Assembly: GCF_026898115.1 (NCBI RefSeq)
Contig: NZ_CP114036.1
Location: forward strand, 6,504,001 to 6,568,000
Direction: 5' to 3'
DNA from: Streptomyces sp. S465
GTDB lineage: Bacteria; Actinomycetota; Actinomycetes; Streptomycetales; Streptomycetaceae
Length of the DNA: 64,000 nucleotides
The notes under the pieces were generated by a model. The model worked only from the letters and a program-made list of their open reading frames with translations, did not search any database and was not told the DNA's origin. Made by a program: the position numbers and the translations under genes. This document shows, in pieces, positions 1 through 6,798 of this stretch; the stretch's first letter is position 1; every line of letters starts with the position of its first letter.

Positions 1-294
1 CGGAGACGACATCCGAAGCCGCCGGAGTCCTGATGCGCTGAGCAGGTGACGGCTAGACTGACGGTGGACCGTGGAGCACGGGGGAGTGTTGCACTCATGT
101 CCGACGTCATGTGGTGCACGGAAAAAGCCGGCCGGACGGCCGGAATTGCCGCGGTCCCGGAGAGCTCTGTTCTCCGTAGCACGCATTGAGATCTTGGACG
201 TCGGCAGGACCTCAGCTGACCACCATACGAGGTGGTCGGGCTGAGCCTGCCGGGCCATCGGTTCGACCACCCGACGTGAGGGGTGTGAGAACTG
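1..294. other. Region without a recognised gene
   Basis: All three plus-strand frames meet a stop by base 49, so the tail of an upstream gene may be present but cannot be assigned. The only clear structure is a GC hairpin at 128-143, listed separately. No convincing coding frame fills the rest. Confidence 0.5.
122..143 (-). terminator. Candidate intrinsic terminator, minus orientation
   Basis: Seven-base arms CCGGCCG (128-134) and CGGCCGG (137-143) form a tight hairpin. On the minus strand it is followed by a run of five T (the AAAAA at 122-126 of the plus strand), the layout of a rho-independent terminator. No minus-strand gene ends nearby, so what it would stop is unclear. Confidence 0.35.
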
Positions 295-450
295 GTGGAC
301 TGGGACACCGTCACCCTGCTCGTGCTCGCCGCCTTCGGCCTGGCCGGGCTGATACTGACCCTGGCAGCGGAGCTTCTGTCCAAGGTCCCGGCCGTCATCG
401 AGGCGTGGCGCCGGGTGCGGAGCACATGGCGCGGAGGCGACGACGGCTAG
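295..450 (+). CDS. Small single-pass membrane protein (51 aa)
   Basis: A GTG codon preceded by a purine-rich GAGGGG opens a 51-codon frame. The product has a short polar N-terminus (VDWDTVT), one hydrophobic helix at about residues 7-25 (rich in Leu, Ala and Gly), an amphipathic stretch containing KVPAVIEAW, and a basic Arg-rich C-terminus ending in GGDDG. That is the profile of an N-out/C-in small integral membrane protein. Codon third positions are strongly G/C, as expected for real Streptomyces coding sequence. No family is recognised and no function can be inferred; it stands alone upstream of the SnoaL-like gene. Codon bias and hydrophobicity favour a real gene, but at this length chance cannot be excluded. 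Confidence 0.55.
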   Translation: MDWDTVTLLVLAAFGLAGLILTLAAELLSKVPAVIEAWRRVRSTWRGGDDG

Positions 451-490
451 GCGGTTTCGTTCGGATCATGGTCAGTTCCTGGCTGGGGAG

Positions 491-518
491 CCTTGACACG
501 GGCTGGGAGCCGTGTACA
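491..518 (+). promoter_or_regulatory. Candidate promoter with dyad, upstream of SnoaL-like gene
   Basis: TTGACA at 491-496 is a consensus -35 box, and TACACC at 513-518 with a 16-bp spacer is a plausible -10. The spacer is overlaid by a dyad ACACGG (494-499) / CCGTGT (507-512), so a repressor or MerR-like activator could act here. The start codon lies about 70 bp downstream, leaving a leader that includes the ribosome-binding site. Confidence 0.4.
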
Positions 519-591
519 CCGTTCCCCCGGCTCGTCCGAGCCGGCCAGGGCCCAGGGCCCACGGCGCCGCTTCTTCACGTGAGGTTGTCCC

Positions 592-1008
592 ATGAGTCAT
601 CTCGCCGATCGTGCCGCCATCCACGATCTCAACACTCGTTACGCGGTTGCTTTCGACGGCTTCCGGCTGCATGAGTCCTCCGGCTGCTGGGCCGAGGATG
701 GCGTCCTCGACGAACGCGAGACCGGCTTCGGCCTGTTCCAAGGGCGCGAGGCGATACGCGACTTCTTCCGCGACTCACTCTTCGCCCATGCCCGCAACGT
801 CATCCACGTCATGTTCAACCACCTGGTGACGGACATCGAGGGCAACCGCGCGGCGGGGAGTGTCTTCTGTCTCGTGGAAGTGGTGAAGAACGACGGCGGT
901 TACGTTCGCTCCCACGTCAAGTACGAGGACGAATACGTTCGCGTGGACGGACAGTGGAAGTTCGGCAGCCGCGTCATCAAGCCGTCCTTCCCGGGCGCCC
1001 CGTCATGA
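592..1008 (+). CDS. SnoaL-like / NTF2-fold protein (138 aa)
   Basis: The protein has the length and pattern of the SnoaL_4 group of the NTF2-like superfamily. An N-terminal helix (LADRAAIHDLNTRYAVAFD, residues about 4-22) is followed by an Asp/Glu-rich 'cone' entrance (WAEDGVLDE), a helix (GREAIRDFFRDSL) and the alternating beta strands of the curved sheet (HVMFNHLVTDIEGNRA, GSVFCLVEVV, EYVRVDGQWKFGSR). Members include small-molecule isomerases, cyclases and hydrolases, and also non-enzymatic binders. Substrate cannot be read from the sequence. The ATG at 592 follows GAGG at 581-584 with good spacing. It appears monocistronic behind the promoter at 491-518. Confidence 0.8.
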   Translation: MSHLADRAAIHDLNTRYAVAFDGFRLHESSGCWAEDGVLDERETGFGLFQGREAIRDFFRDSLFAHARNVIHVMFNHLVTDIEGNRAAGSVFCLVEVVKNDGGYVRSHVKYEDEYVRVDGQWKFGSRVIKPSFPGAPS

Positions 1009-1095
1009 TCTCAGGGAAGTTCCCTCTGGGTCACCTTGCGGACCAGAGGAAGATGCCTGCGATGTGATGCCGGTGGCTTCGTGCGCGGACTCGGC

Positions 1096-1126
1096 TTGAC
1101 CCTCACGTCGCGTGAGGCTGTTGGGT
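1096..1126 (+). promoter_or_regulatory. MerR-type promoter/operator controlling the VOC-MerR operon
   Basis: TTGACC at 1096-1101 serves as -35. The perfect dyad CCTCACG-TCG-CGTGAGG (1101-1117) fills the spacer, and a weak -10-like TTGGGT (1121-1126) follows after 19 bp. A palindrome placed inside an over-long 19-bp spacer is the hallmark of MerR-family promoters, which the regulator untwists on activation. The predicted start of transcription coincides with the ATG at 1134, so the first mRNA is probably leaderless. The obvious regulator is the MerR-TipAS protein encoded at 1663. Confidence 0.65.
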
Positions 1127-1133
1127 GGGGCGC

Positions 1134-1670
1134 ATGAGCGACTACTACAACGCGTTCGAGATGAGTCCCGTGCCCGCTCCCGGTCCGGACGCGGTTCCGC
1201 CGGAGCCGTTCCGTGGCATCTATGGAATGCCCGCGTTCGTGACGATCCCCACGAGCGATCTGGCGGCGTCGGTGGACTTCTGGGTGCGTGGGCTCGGGTT
1301 CTTCGAGCTGTTCAGCATCCCCGGCGGCGTTGTGCATCTGCGCCGGTGGGCGTTCCAGGACGTACTCCTCGTCCCGGCGGGGAGCGTTCCGGAGCGGGCA
1401 CCGGCGATCAGCGTCAGTTTCGCGTGCGTGCTCAGCGAGGTCGATTCCCTTGTCGGGGCCTGCCGCGCGGTGCGCCCGGACTCGGTCGACGGTCCACGGG
1501 ACACTCCCTGGAACACCCGCGACGTGGAGGTGATCACCCCCGAGAACGCACGGATCGTTTTCACCGCGGCGAAGCCCTTCGACCCGGCCAGTCAGGAGGC
1601 GCGGAACCTTGAAGCCGTCGGCATCACGGCACCGGGCGTCGGGCGCGGCGACAATGAGGACCATGCCTGA
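1134..1670 (+). CDS. VOC superfamily (glyoxalase/bleomycin-resistance fold) protein (178 aa)
   Basis: Residues about 30-150 form the paired beta-alpha-beta-beta-beta modules of the vicinal oxygen chelate fold. MPAFVTIPTSDLAASVDFWV opens the first module and SVSFACVLSEVDSLVGAC the second, with VEVITPENARIVFTA as the closing strand. Family members are dioxygenases, glyoxalases or drug-sequestering resistance proteins. The usual His/Glu metal ligands are not obvious here, so a binding/sequestration role is at least as likely as catalysis. ATG 1134 is chosen over GTG 1125 because the predicted transcription start falls at about 1133. The last eight bases overlap the start of the MerR gene, so the two are translationally coupled. 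Joint control by a TipAS-type drug-sensing regulator suggests an inducible resistance or detoxification module. Confidence 0.75.
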   Translation: MSDYYNAFEMSPVPAPGPDAVPPEPFRGIYGMPAFVTIPTSDLAASVDFWVRGLGFFELFSIPGGVVHLRRWAFQDVLLVPAGSVPERAPAISVSFACVLSEVDSLVGACRAVRPDSVDGPRDTPWNTRDVEVITPENARIVFTAAKPFDPASQEARNLEAVGITAPGVGRGDNEDHA

Positions 1671-2466
1671 CGCAATCGACGCCGATGGCCTGACCGTCGG
1701 CCAGGTCTCGGCGCGTCTGGGCGTGACCGTCCGCGCGCTGCACCACTGGGACGAGACCGGTCTGGCGCGGCCGTCGCTGCGCACGGCCGCCGGATACCGG
1801 CTCTACACCGCCGCTGATCTGGAACGCCTGCACCGCATCGTCGTCTACCGCGAGCTCGGCCTCGGCCTGGACCGGATCCGGGCCATCCTGGACGACCAGG
1901 CGGCGGACGTGCCCGGCGCGTTGCGCGCGCAGCGCACCCAGGTCGCGGAACGGATCGACCGCCTCCAGCAGCTCAGCGCCGGCCTGGACCGGATGATCGA
2001 CGCCCACGAGCGCGGCCTGCTGCTGACCGCCGAGCAGCAGGCCGCGATCTTCGGCCCCCAGTGGAACCCGGACTGGCCCGCCCAGGCCCGTCAGCGCTAC
2101 GGGGACACGACGCAATGGCGGCAGTACGCCGAAGCCGCAGCCGGTCGCGGTCCGCAGGAATGGCAGACCGTCGCCGACGCCGTCACCGACCTCGACCGCG
2201 CCCTCGGGGACGCGATGGACGCCGGCGTCACACCTGGCAGCCCAGAAGCGAATCAACTCGTCGAGCGGCACCGCGAAGTCTTCGCTTCGTACTTTCCCCT
2301 CACCCGGCAGATGCAGGTCTGTCTCGGCCGCATGTATGAGGCCGACCCGGGATTCGCCGCCCACTACGACGGCGTCCGCCCCGGCCTCGCCACGTGGTTC
2401 CGCCGCATCATCGACGCCAGCGCACGCGCCCACGGCATCGACCCCGACACCGCGACCTGGCAGTAG
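1663..2466 (+). CDS. MerR family regulator with TipAS antibiotic-recognition domain (267 aa)
   Basis: Residues about 8-75 are a MerR winged helix: LTVGQVSARLGVTVRALHHW is the DNA-reading helix-turn-helix and GYRLYTAADLERLHRI the wing. A coiled-coil linker (about 78-125, ALRAQRTQVAERIDRLQQL) follows. Residues about 140-265 are a TipAS domain (WPAQARQRYGDTTQW, ASYFPLTRQMQVCLGRMY, AHYDGVRPGLATWFRRII), the globin-like fold that traps thiopeptides and other drugs in TipA of Streptomyces lividans. The start overlaps the VOC stop by eight bases (ATGCCTGA). The CCTCACG/CGTGAGG operator upstream of the VOC gene fits autoregulation of the operon. The inducing drug is unknown. Confidence 0.88.
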   Translation: MPDAIDADGLTVGQVSARLGVTVRALHHWDETGLARPSLRTAAGYRLYTAADLERLHRIVVYRELGLGLDRIRAILDDQAADVPGALRAQRTQVAERIDRLQQLSAGLDRMIDAHERGLLLTAEQQAAIFGPQWNPDWPAQARQRYGDTTQWRQYAEAAAGRGPQEWQTVADAVTDLDRALGDAMDAGVTPGSPEANQLVERHREVFASYFPLTRQMQVCLGRMYEADPGFAAHYDGVRPGLATWFRRIIDASARAHGIDPDTATWQ

Positions 2467-2563
2467 CGCGCGGGCCCGGAAGCCCGCGCCCGTGGGGGCG
2501 TCCGACGCCGTCACAAACCCGGAGGTTCTCCTGACGCCGGACCCTGTGACCTCGCCCGGCGTC

Positions 2564-2764
2564 ACACAGATGACGGTCCCTGCGCCTGAAACTCCCTGGT
2601 GGGCACGGCGTGGTGCCATGCGGCATCACGGACCTGACAGGCGCGGACCACCGCGTTTTTGCTCCTTGGGTGCGTAACGCGTCAGCGACTCGCGCGGGAC
2701 GACGACGAATGCCTCCGACTTCTTGACGTCTCGAAGCTGGGTGCGGTGCTTGGAGTCGGTTAGC
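2564..2764 (-). pseudogene. Remnant of a duplicated DUF6879/67-aa gene pair with internal deletion
   Basis: Bases 2564-2654 match 5274-5370, the 3' end of the intact DUF6879 gene and the XRE start, at roughly nine bases in ten. Bases 2656-2764 match 5816-5922, the 3' end of the intact 67-aa gene and its junction. In the remnant the two blocks are joined directly, so about 450 bp of the DUF6879 coding sequence is missing. Neither gene could be expressed. It lies immediately downstream of the 109-aa minus-strand gene that faces another XRE/DUF397 pair, which suggests this locus once held a full XRE-DUF6879 cassette. Confidence 0.8.
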
Positions 2765-2784
2765 GGCGATCCGTCGTAGGGATC

Positions 2785-3114
2785 TCAGACGGCCAGTTCG
2801 GGGTCGAGTGAGGCGGCGGTGGCCGGGGCGAGCCAGACGAGCTGTGCGGTGACCGCACCCCGGGAGAACCACGCCTCCGCGCGCTCGGCCGAGGCCAGCA
2901 CCAACCGCTGCCCCGGCCCCACCACTTCGGTGCGCCCGTCCTCGTAGGCCATACCCCATGCCGCGATCTCCACGTCGGCTTCTCCGGTGTCCTCGTACGG
3001 GTGGATGCGCGCTACGGCGAAGAGACGGGGCGCGGTGGCGAGGGCGAGTGCGCGGAGCTCTTTGCCGAGGTCGAAGGGGGCGGATTCGGTTCCCTGCGGG
3101 GGTGCGGCGGTCAT
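2785..3114 (-). CDS. Hypothetical protein of an XRE/DUF397-type locus (109 aa)
   Basis: ATG at 3114 has a clean AAGGAGA ribosome-binding site on the minus strand. The product is acidic with no membrane segment. An N-terminal low-complexity stretch (MTAAPPQGTESAPF) leads to a helix (DLGKELRALALATA), strands (FAVARIHPY, EVEIAAW-like, TEVVGPGQRLVLASA) and a C-terminal Ala-rich tail. Small unassigned proteins of this kind are commonly found divergent from Streptomyces XRE-DUF5753/DUF397 pairs, which is the case here. The shared intergenic region holds two TAGAA-type dyads, so co-regulation is likely. No biochemical role is known to me. Confidence 0.6.
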   Translation of the reverse strand: MTAAPPQGTESAPFDLGKELRALALATAPRLFAVARIHPYEDTGEADVEIAAWGMAYEDGRTEVVGPGQRLVLASAERAEAWFSRGAVTAQLVWLAPATAASLDPELAV

Positions 3115-3226
3115 GGTGAGTCTCCTTACCGGGAGGTGGAGTTGATCGCTTCGGGGCCAGGCGCGCCAAATCGGCGACGACAGTGGTCGACTCGGAGTGG
3201 TCTGCCTCACAGCGTAGAGCAAGCTC

Positions 3227-3262
3227 TAGAAGAATTTCTATGTTGTGTTAGATGATCTTCTA
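3227..3262. promoter_or_regulatory. Two TAGAA-N4-TTCTA dyads between divergent genes
   Basis: TAGAA-GAAT-TTCTA (3227-3240) is a perfect 5-4-5 dyad. A near copy, TAGAT-GATC-TTCTA (3249-3262), follows 22 bp later, two helical turns on. The stretch is strikingly AT-rich for this genome and sits between the 109-aa gene and the XRE gene. It is the natural candidate operator of the XRE protein encoded at 3319. Confidence 0.5.
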
Positions 3263-3318
3263 GTTGTTGTGGATGTGCGTTCGCGGCACACTGTGCCCAG
3301 GTGCGAGAGGGAGGGCCG

Positions 3319-4170
3319 ATGCCACCGAGGGACGTACTGACCGTCCGGCAACGCCGCTTGGGGGCCGAGCTGCGAAAGCTGCGTGAACGCGCGGGCCTTT
3401 CCTCCACTGCGGCGGCTGTGCTCAACGGCGTCAACCAAGCACGGATCAGCAACCTCGAGGCTGGTCGGTATGCGGTCAGCGCCGAGAGGGTGCGCACGCT
3501 GGCGCGCGGTTACGACGCTGCCGACCCGGCGCTCATCGATGCGTTGGCGGCCATGGCCGGTCGGCGAGAGCGTTACTGGTGGGAGGACTACCGGGATGTC
3601 CTGCCCAAGGTGATGCTCGATATCGCCGAGCTGGAGCAGGATGCCTCGGGCCTGCGGGTCGCCTTGGCCGTCCACATTCCTGGCCTGCTGCAAACCGTGG
3701 ATCACGCCCGCGCGCTCTACCGCGAGACGGTCCCGGCTCTGGAACCGTATGAAGTGGAGCACCGTGTCGCGTTCCGTATCCGCAGACAGGGCATCCTTCA
3801 CGGCGAGCGTCCGATGCCGTACAAGGTCATCATTCACGAGGCCGCTCTGCGGCTGGGCTGTGGTGGGCCGAAGGTGGCCCGCGCACAGTTGGAGCACCTC
3901 ATGGCCATGAGCGAGCGCGACAACATCACCGTGCTCGTCATTCCCTTCGGCCGTGGCTCCTTCCCCGGGTCCGGCCAACCGATCGATTACGTATTCGGTC
4001 CCGTGCCCCAGCTCGATACGGTGACGCTGGACTCCGATCACGGTTGCGAGTTTCTGGATGCGGAGGCTCAACTGGCGAAATACCGGTCCGTCCTGGACCG
4101 GCTGGAGGAGACCGCGCTGACTCCGGAAGCGTCGCGCGATCTGATGCGCCGCGTCGCTCTCGACGCCTGA
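3319..4170 (+). CDS. XRE family regulator with DUF5753 domain (283 aa)
   Basis: Residues about 10-65 are a Cro/C1-type helix-turn-helix (LGAELRKLRERAGLSS, AAVLNGVNQARISNLEAGR). From about residue 90 onward is the DUF5753 ligand-like domain: YRDVLPKVMLDIAELEQDA, then IPGLLQTVDHARALY, the usual RRQ-I-L segment, and a C-terminal part with DNITVLVIPFGRGSFPGSG and TVTLDSDHGCEFLDAEAQL. Such proteins are abundant in Streptomyces, usually paired with a DUF397 protein, and include regulators of development and antibiotic synthesis such as WhiJ-like proteins. ATG 3319 is preferred to GTG 3301 because of the GAGGGAGGG site just before it. The DUF397 gene follows after 14 nt, one operon. DNA target and signal are not known. 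Confidence 0.9.
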   Translation: MPPRDVLTVRQRRLGAELRKLRERAGLSSTAAAVLNGVNQARISNLEAGRYAVSAERVRTLARGYDAADPALIDALAAMAGRRERYWWEDYRDVLPKVMLDIAELEQDASGLRVALAVHIPGLLQTVDHARALYRETVPALEPYEVEHRVAFRIRRQGILHGERPMPYKVIIHEAALRLGCGGPKVARAQLEHLMAMSERDNITVLVIPFGRGSFPGSGQPIDYVFGPVPQLDTVTLDSDHGCEFLDAEAQLAKYRSVLDRLEETALTPEASRDLMRRVALDA

Positions 4171-4184
4171 GAAGGGAACCGTAC

Positions 4185-4385
4185 GTGTCTGAATGCCGTT
4201 GGCAGAAGTCCTCCTACAGTGTGGAGGGGTCCAACTGCCTGTATGTCGCAGCGGGGGAGCGCGACACGATAATGCTCCGCGAGAGCGAACAGCCCGAGGT
4301 CGTCCTGTCGACCACCCGGGCGCACCTGAGAACCTTCATACGCGCTGCCAAGGCGGGCCAGCTCGACCACGTTACCGAGTGCTGA
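4185..4385 (+). CDS. DUF397 domain protein (66 aa)
   Basis: The family signature is plain: W-QKSSYS-x-EGSNCLYVA near the N-terminus, an arginine/serine strand (IMLRESEQPEVVLSTT) and the terminal helix AHLRTFIRAAKAGQLDH. DUF397 proteins are small partners of XRE-DUF5753 regulators and are thought to antagonise or modulate them, as with BldB-like/WhiJ systems. GTG 4185 follows GAAGGGAA with correct spacing. It lies 14 nt after the XRE gene and presumably shares its mRNA. A second XRE gene (4437-5279, minus strand) converges on it with only a 51-bp gap. Confidence 0.9.
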   Translation: MSECRWQKSSYSVEGSNCLYVAAGERDTIMLRESEQPEVVLSTTRAHLRTFIRAAKAGQLDHVTEC

Positions 4386-4436
4386 CATTGGCTGAGGCTC
4401 GCATCCGTATCCGATGACGTGGACCCGGATGGTGAT

Positions 4437-5279
4437 CTATGAGCGGCTCAGACTGGCCCTTGCGCGTGCGATCAGACGGTGTGCCTGGGCTCCGTAGGCG
4501 GCGGACTCGCTGAGCCGTTCCCACACGCGTTTGTACAGGGCGACATCATCCGCCGACTCAAGATGCAGCTCGGTGTTAATCGTTTCGACGATCACACGCT
4601 CGTCGTCGAAGATCCAGAAACCGTGCTTGGGCGTGAGTTTGAGAGGGGCGCCGAGTGGGATGACGCCGAATGAGACGCGGCTCATCCCGATGATGCCGAC
4701 GAGCCGGTCAAGCTGTGCCGCCATCACGTCGCGGGGGCAGACCAGGGCGTGGAGTACGCCCTCCCAGATGAGGATGTCGAAGCGCTTGTCCGGTTCGTAG
4801 AGAACCTCCTGCCGCTTGACCCGCGCCCGTACCGCCTCTTCGGTGTCCCGCGGCGTCCGCATCAGTTCGGCGTTCTGCAGCAGCAGGCAGCGGGCGTACT
4901 CCGGAATCTGCAACAAGCCCGGGACGACAGTGGCCTCGTAGCCCTGGAGGGTCGAAGTCCGGCGGTATTCAACGACGTATTTCTCCTGTACGCCGCGATG
5001 GCCGGCAGCGAGTTGGCGCCGCCACGATCGCTGCTGTGATTCGAGTCCGCGTAGACGTGCCTTCAGATCCTCGGCCTCGGAGCGAGCGCCAACCGCACCG
5101 GCCCATGCGTCGAGGTCTCTGGCGGTGGCGGTCTGTTTGCCGTTCTCCAGCCTTGAGACCTTCGAACGCTGCCAGCTGAGTCGGGCCGCCAGTTCCTTGC
5201 CGTTGAGACCGGCCTCGGTGCGCAGCTCCCTTAGCCGCGCACCGAGGGCGATACGGCCGACCTGAAAGTCAGTGCTCAC
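4437..5279 (-). CDS. XRE family regulator with DUF5753 domain (280 aa)
   Basis: The N-terminal helix-turn-helix (IALGARLRELRTEAGLNGKE, LSWQRSKVSRLENGK) is followed by a helical linker (SEAEDLKARLRGLESQQ) and a DUF5753 domain. That domain is marked by Y-EATVVPGLLQIPEYAR, VKRQEVLYEPDKRFDILIWE, and the C-terminal ERVIVETINTELHLESADDVALYKRVWERL. Start GTG 5279 is set by a four-base overlap (GTGA) with the stop of the upstream DUF6879 gene, so translation is coupled. It forms the last gene of a three-gene minus-strand cassette: 67-aa protein, DUF6879, XRE. Its partners differ from those of the XRE gene at 3319, which has DUF397. Target genes are unknown. Confidence 0.9.
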   Translation of the reverse strand: MSTDFQVGRIALGARLRELRTEAGLNGKELAARLSWQRSKVSRLENGKQTATARDLDAWAGAVGARSEAEDLKARLRGLESQQRSWRRQLAAGHRGVQEKYVVEYRRTSTLQGYEATVVPGLLQIPEYARCLLLQNAELMRTPRDTEEAVRARVKRQEVLYEPDKRFDILIWEGVLHALVCPRDVMAAQLDRLVGIIGMSRVSFGVIPLGAPLKLTPKHGFWIFDDERVIVETINTELHLESADDVALYKRVWERLSESAAYGAQAHRLIARARASLSRS

Positions 5280-5812
5280 ACAGACGACGGTACCTGTGCC
5301 TGAAACTTCCTGGTCGGTACGGCGTGGTGCCATGCGGCATCACGGACCTGACAGGCGCGGACCACTGATTCCGCGTCCTCCAGGACGTGCACGCCGAGCG
5401 TCGTTCCCGCACTGTCGATGACGAACTTGATGACGGAGCGGGAATCGAACAGCCAGAAGTCATAGTCCGGCAGACCGATACGTGCCGCGTCCGACCGGAA
5501 GAGATTCCGGATGTCCTCTCCGGCCTCGACGTTGCCGAGCCCGGATGCGAGCAGGAACCGTTGCCCCTCTGTGGGAGGCTGATCCACCAGCCGCACTCGC
5601 TCGTAGCGCTTGCCTCGCATCGTCTGTTCGCGGACGTTGGCGTGCCAGGGGCTGTCCGGGTCGTAGCCGAAGGTCTCCCCACGCTGGAAGCGCGGCCAGT
5701 TGGGACTGGCGAGGTCGGAGGCGTAGCCCCGCTGTGTCTCAAGCCGCCATGCGGTGTGCTCGAATTCATCGAAGAAGTGCGAGACGTCGTCGAAGGGAAT
5801 GAGGTTGGGCAC
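5276..5812 (-). CDS. DUF6879 family protein (178 aa)
   Basis: The sequence shows the DUF6879 pattern: an N-terminal F-DDVSHFFDEFEHTAWRLET, a central ERVRLVD strand, then DYDFWLFDSRSVIKFVIDS, and a C-terminal helix with AESVVRACQVRDAAWHHAV. These proteins are encoded next to XRE-DUF5753 regulators in Streptomyces. Their role is undetermined, although the phospholipase-D-like order of strands has been noted in some annotations. GTG 5812 is chosen because AAGGAG lies eight bases upstream, inside the last codons of the 67-aa gene. Longer frames reaching 6115 overlap that gene and lack coding character. A truncated relic of a paralogue lies at 2564-2764. Confidence 0.85.
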   Translation of the reverse strand: MPNLIPFDDVSHFFDEFEHTAWRLETQRGYASDLASPNWPRFQRGETFGYDPDSPWHANVREQTMRGKRYERVRLVDQPPTEGQRFLLASGLGNVEAGEDIRNLFRSDAARIGLPDYDFWLFDSRSVIKFVIDSAGTTLGVHVLEDAESVVRACQVRDAAWHHAVPTRKFQAQVPSSV

Positions 5813-5817
5813 GTTTT

Positions 5818-6021
5818 CTACTCCTTGGGTGCGTAACGCGTCAGCAACTCGCGCGGGACGACGACGAATGCCTCCGACTCCTTGACGTCTCGGAGCTGGG
5901 CAAGGTGCTTGGAGTCGGTGAGCAGATCCCCCTGGACGACAAGATCGCCCGTTTCTTCGATCTCGTACAGCGTTGGACAGTTGCCGTGCTCGGACGTTGT
6001 GCCGAGGAACCTCAACGCCAT
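5818..6021 (-). CDS. Small conserved partner protein of DUF6879/XRE cassette (67 aa)
   Basis: The product begins MALRFLGTTSEHGNCPTLYE and continues with strands GDLVVQGDLLT and AFVVVPRELLTRYAP. Proteins of this size with the NCPTLY and VVQG motifs commonly precede DUF6879 genes in Streptomyces, which is the arrangement here. The stop codon is five bases before the DUF6879 start, and its final AAGGAG doubles as the ribosome-binding site of that gene. The function is unknown; a role as part of an XRE-governed module is inferred from context only. A partial copy of its 3' end survives at 2656-2764. Confidence 0.8.
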   Translation of the reverse strand: MALRFLGTTSEHGNCPTLYEIEETGDLVVQGDLLTDSKHLAQLRDVKESEAFVVVPRELLTRYAPKE

Positions 6022-6169
6022 GGCGTTCCCCCTCCTGTCGGAAGTCGATCAGGTCATCAGAATGTCGCGGATAACGTCGGCGTGTTAGCTGATTGCGCGG
6101 GATTGCGGCTGTCATTCACCCCTGCGTGTCGCTCTTGGCTTCTCTGGGTGCGCGGAAGCCGGTAGTCGT

Positions 6170-6304
6170 CAGGTATGTCGCTGGACACGAGAGGGCGGGC
6201 TGGTCCATGAACCGGGCACGGCGTCCGGTACCAGCCCGTCTGGCCACGACAGCGACCCGCCCGAGCTCGTCGAGCAACTTCCAGCAATCGCGTTGAGCAG
6301 CCAT
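6170..6304 (-). pseudogene. Frameshifted N-terminal fragment of a pyridoxamine-5'-phosphate-oxidase-like gene
   Basis: Reading from ATG 6304 gives MAAQRDCWKLLDELGRVAVV, closely resembling the start of PPOX-family flavin-binding proteins (xCWxLL...GRVAVV). Immediately afterwards the matching continuation DGLVPDAVP is found one frame over, and that frame stops within about 20 codons. The rest of the roughly 140-residue domain is absent. This reads as a frameshifted and truncated relic. The assignment rests on about 30 residues, so it is tentative. The flanking bases of the 6022-6357 gap contain nothing else I recognise. Confidence 0.4.
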
Positions 6305-6357
6305 GAGTGCGCTCCGTAGCGTCTACGTCACCCACTCGCACGGAGAAGTTGGCAGCC

Positions 6358-6669
6358 ATGAGAATCACCGATGAGGCCATCGACGGCATGCGTTCCGAGC
6401 GTCACCGCGCGGCCGGAGCCGAGGCGAGAGCCGTCGCTGAACTGCTTCGCGAGGCGCTGGGCCGTCTCGGTTTCATCCCGGACGTGGCCGTGCCCCACGG
6501 AGAAAAGGACGAGGCTCTGTGCTGGCCGGTTCTGCGGGGTGAGGTGACGGTCTCGGGGCATCCGATGGTGGCTCTGGGACGTATTCCGCTGGATAGCGCG
6601 AATCGGCTCGTGGACATTCTCATGCGCGCCGCGCTGGAGGAGCGGACCAAGAAGGCCACCGCTCGGTGA
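6358..6669 (+). CDS. Hypothetical protein (103 aa)
   Basis: ATG 6358 lies just after GGAGAAG. The protein is soluble. An N-terminal amphipathic helix (AIDGMRSERHRAAGAEARAVAELLREAL) leads to a central segment VPHGEKDEALCWPVLRGEVTVSG with possible beta strands, and then a C-terminal helix (SANRLVDILMRAALEERTKK). Codon usage is typical of the genome. I do not recognise the family. The frame downstream of its stop remains open for another 80 codons and includes the 37-codon candidate at 6799, which may be accidental or may show that a stop arose inside a once longer gene. Confidence 0.6.
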   Translation: MRITDEAIDGMRSERHRAAGAEARAVAELLREALGRLGFIPDVAVPHGEKDEALCWPVLRGEVTVSGHPMVALGRIPLDSANRLVDILMRAALEERTKKATAR

Positions 6670-6798
6670 GCCGTTTCTGAGACCCCCGTCCCGGCTGGAC
6701 CGGAGCCCTGGCAGGTCGAGCCCAGCGCGGAACGGGTGCATGTGCACGACGGCGCGAGGAGGGTCCTCACGCTGACCGCACCGGAGGGAATCATCTCG

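Noticed and set aside
186..674. 162-codon plus-strand frame
   Set aside because: Overlaps the 51-aa membrane protein and the SnoaL-like gene out of frame; Arg/Pro-rich shadow composition.
5276..6115. 279-codon version of the DUF6879 protein
   Set aside because: The extra 100 residues overlap the 67-aa gene out of frame; the GTG at 5812 has a good ribosome-binding site.
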